Shown one piece after another: positions 63,934 through 64,000 of a stretch of DNA of 64,000 nt. The notes beneath the pieces are model-generated. The model had not been told where the DNA came from. It ran no database searches and worked only from the letters and a program-made list of their open reading frames with translations. The position numbers and the translations under genes are program-made. This DNA comes from Mesostigma viride (taxonomy: Eukaryota > Streptophyta > Mesostigmatophyceae > Mesostigmatales > Mesostigmataceae): NCBI GenBank assembly GCA_009746045.1, contig RPFO01000219.1, forward strand, positions 789,501-853,500, written 5' to 3'. Each line of letters opens with the position of its first letter. Position 1 is the stretch's first letter.

Positions 63934-64000
63934 TACCCGCCAACCTTGGTCGTGCTCTTGTTGTGCTGGCAGCCGTGCTGGCGGTGCCCCTCATCCTGCT

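Overview
This window looks like nuclear DNA from a photosynthetic green eukaryote, most likely a chlorophyte alga. The few real genes are split by spliceosomal GT-AG introns. One encodes a protein with a plastid transit peptide and a single thylakoid-type membrane helix, and another resembles the plant TSL-kinase-interacting/CRAMP1 chromatin family. There is no sign of operons, Shine-Dalgarno sites, CRISPR arrays or prokaryotic mobile DNA. Most of the sequence is mobile-element debris and simple repeats.

Layout: 0-5.6 kb holds a decayed gag-like element ending in a non-LTR-type 3' end followed by a ~790-bp CTTA microsatellite. 5.6-8.5 kb is non-coding with a 425-bp direct repeat. 8.475-10.812 kb is a well-delimited hAT-type transposon (18-bp terminal inverted repeats, perfect 8-bp target duplication) carrying a reverse-transcriptase zinc-knuckle ORF but no visible transposase. 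11.4-15.4 kb is a broken Ty3/gypsy pol on the minus strand. 16.1-21.0 kb holds two divergent, paralogous two-exon MFS transporter genes with the same intron position but different N-terminal targeting sequences. 22.2-35.4 kb is a nest of LINEs, an ORF1-only retroelement family and a short SINE-like repeat, with an isolated PHD finger at 28.3 kb. 35.8-37.3 kb is a complete three-exon gene for the small plastid membrane protein (minus). 39.2-51.4 kb is a very large plus-strand gene for a low-complexity TKI1/CRAMP1-like protein whose introns are filled with tandem repeats. 51.6-57.2 kb is a second nest of the same retroelements with readable target-site duplications. 57.7-61.8 kb is a complete five-exon calcineurin B-like gene (minus), with a 660-bp GGGT array and a LINE fragment in intron 4 and poly-G tracts in intron 3. 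61.8-64 kb shows no recognisable gene.

The host genes do not form a visible pathway: calcium signalling (calcineurin B), membrane transport (MFS pair), thylakoid/plastid membrane, and chromatin regulation. The strongest leads are the hAT element with LINE-derived cargo, the RT-less ORF1 retroelement family with its nested insertion history, the differently targeted MFS pair, the TKI1/CRAMP1-like giant protein, and the accumulation of G-quadruplex-prone arrays inside the calcineurin B introns. All exon joins were read by eye from splice consensus and reading frame. No transcript or database comparison was possible.
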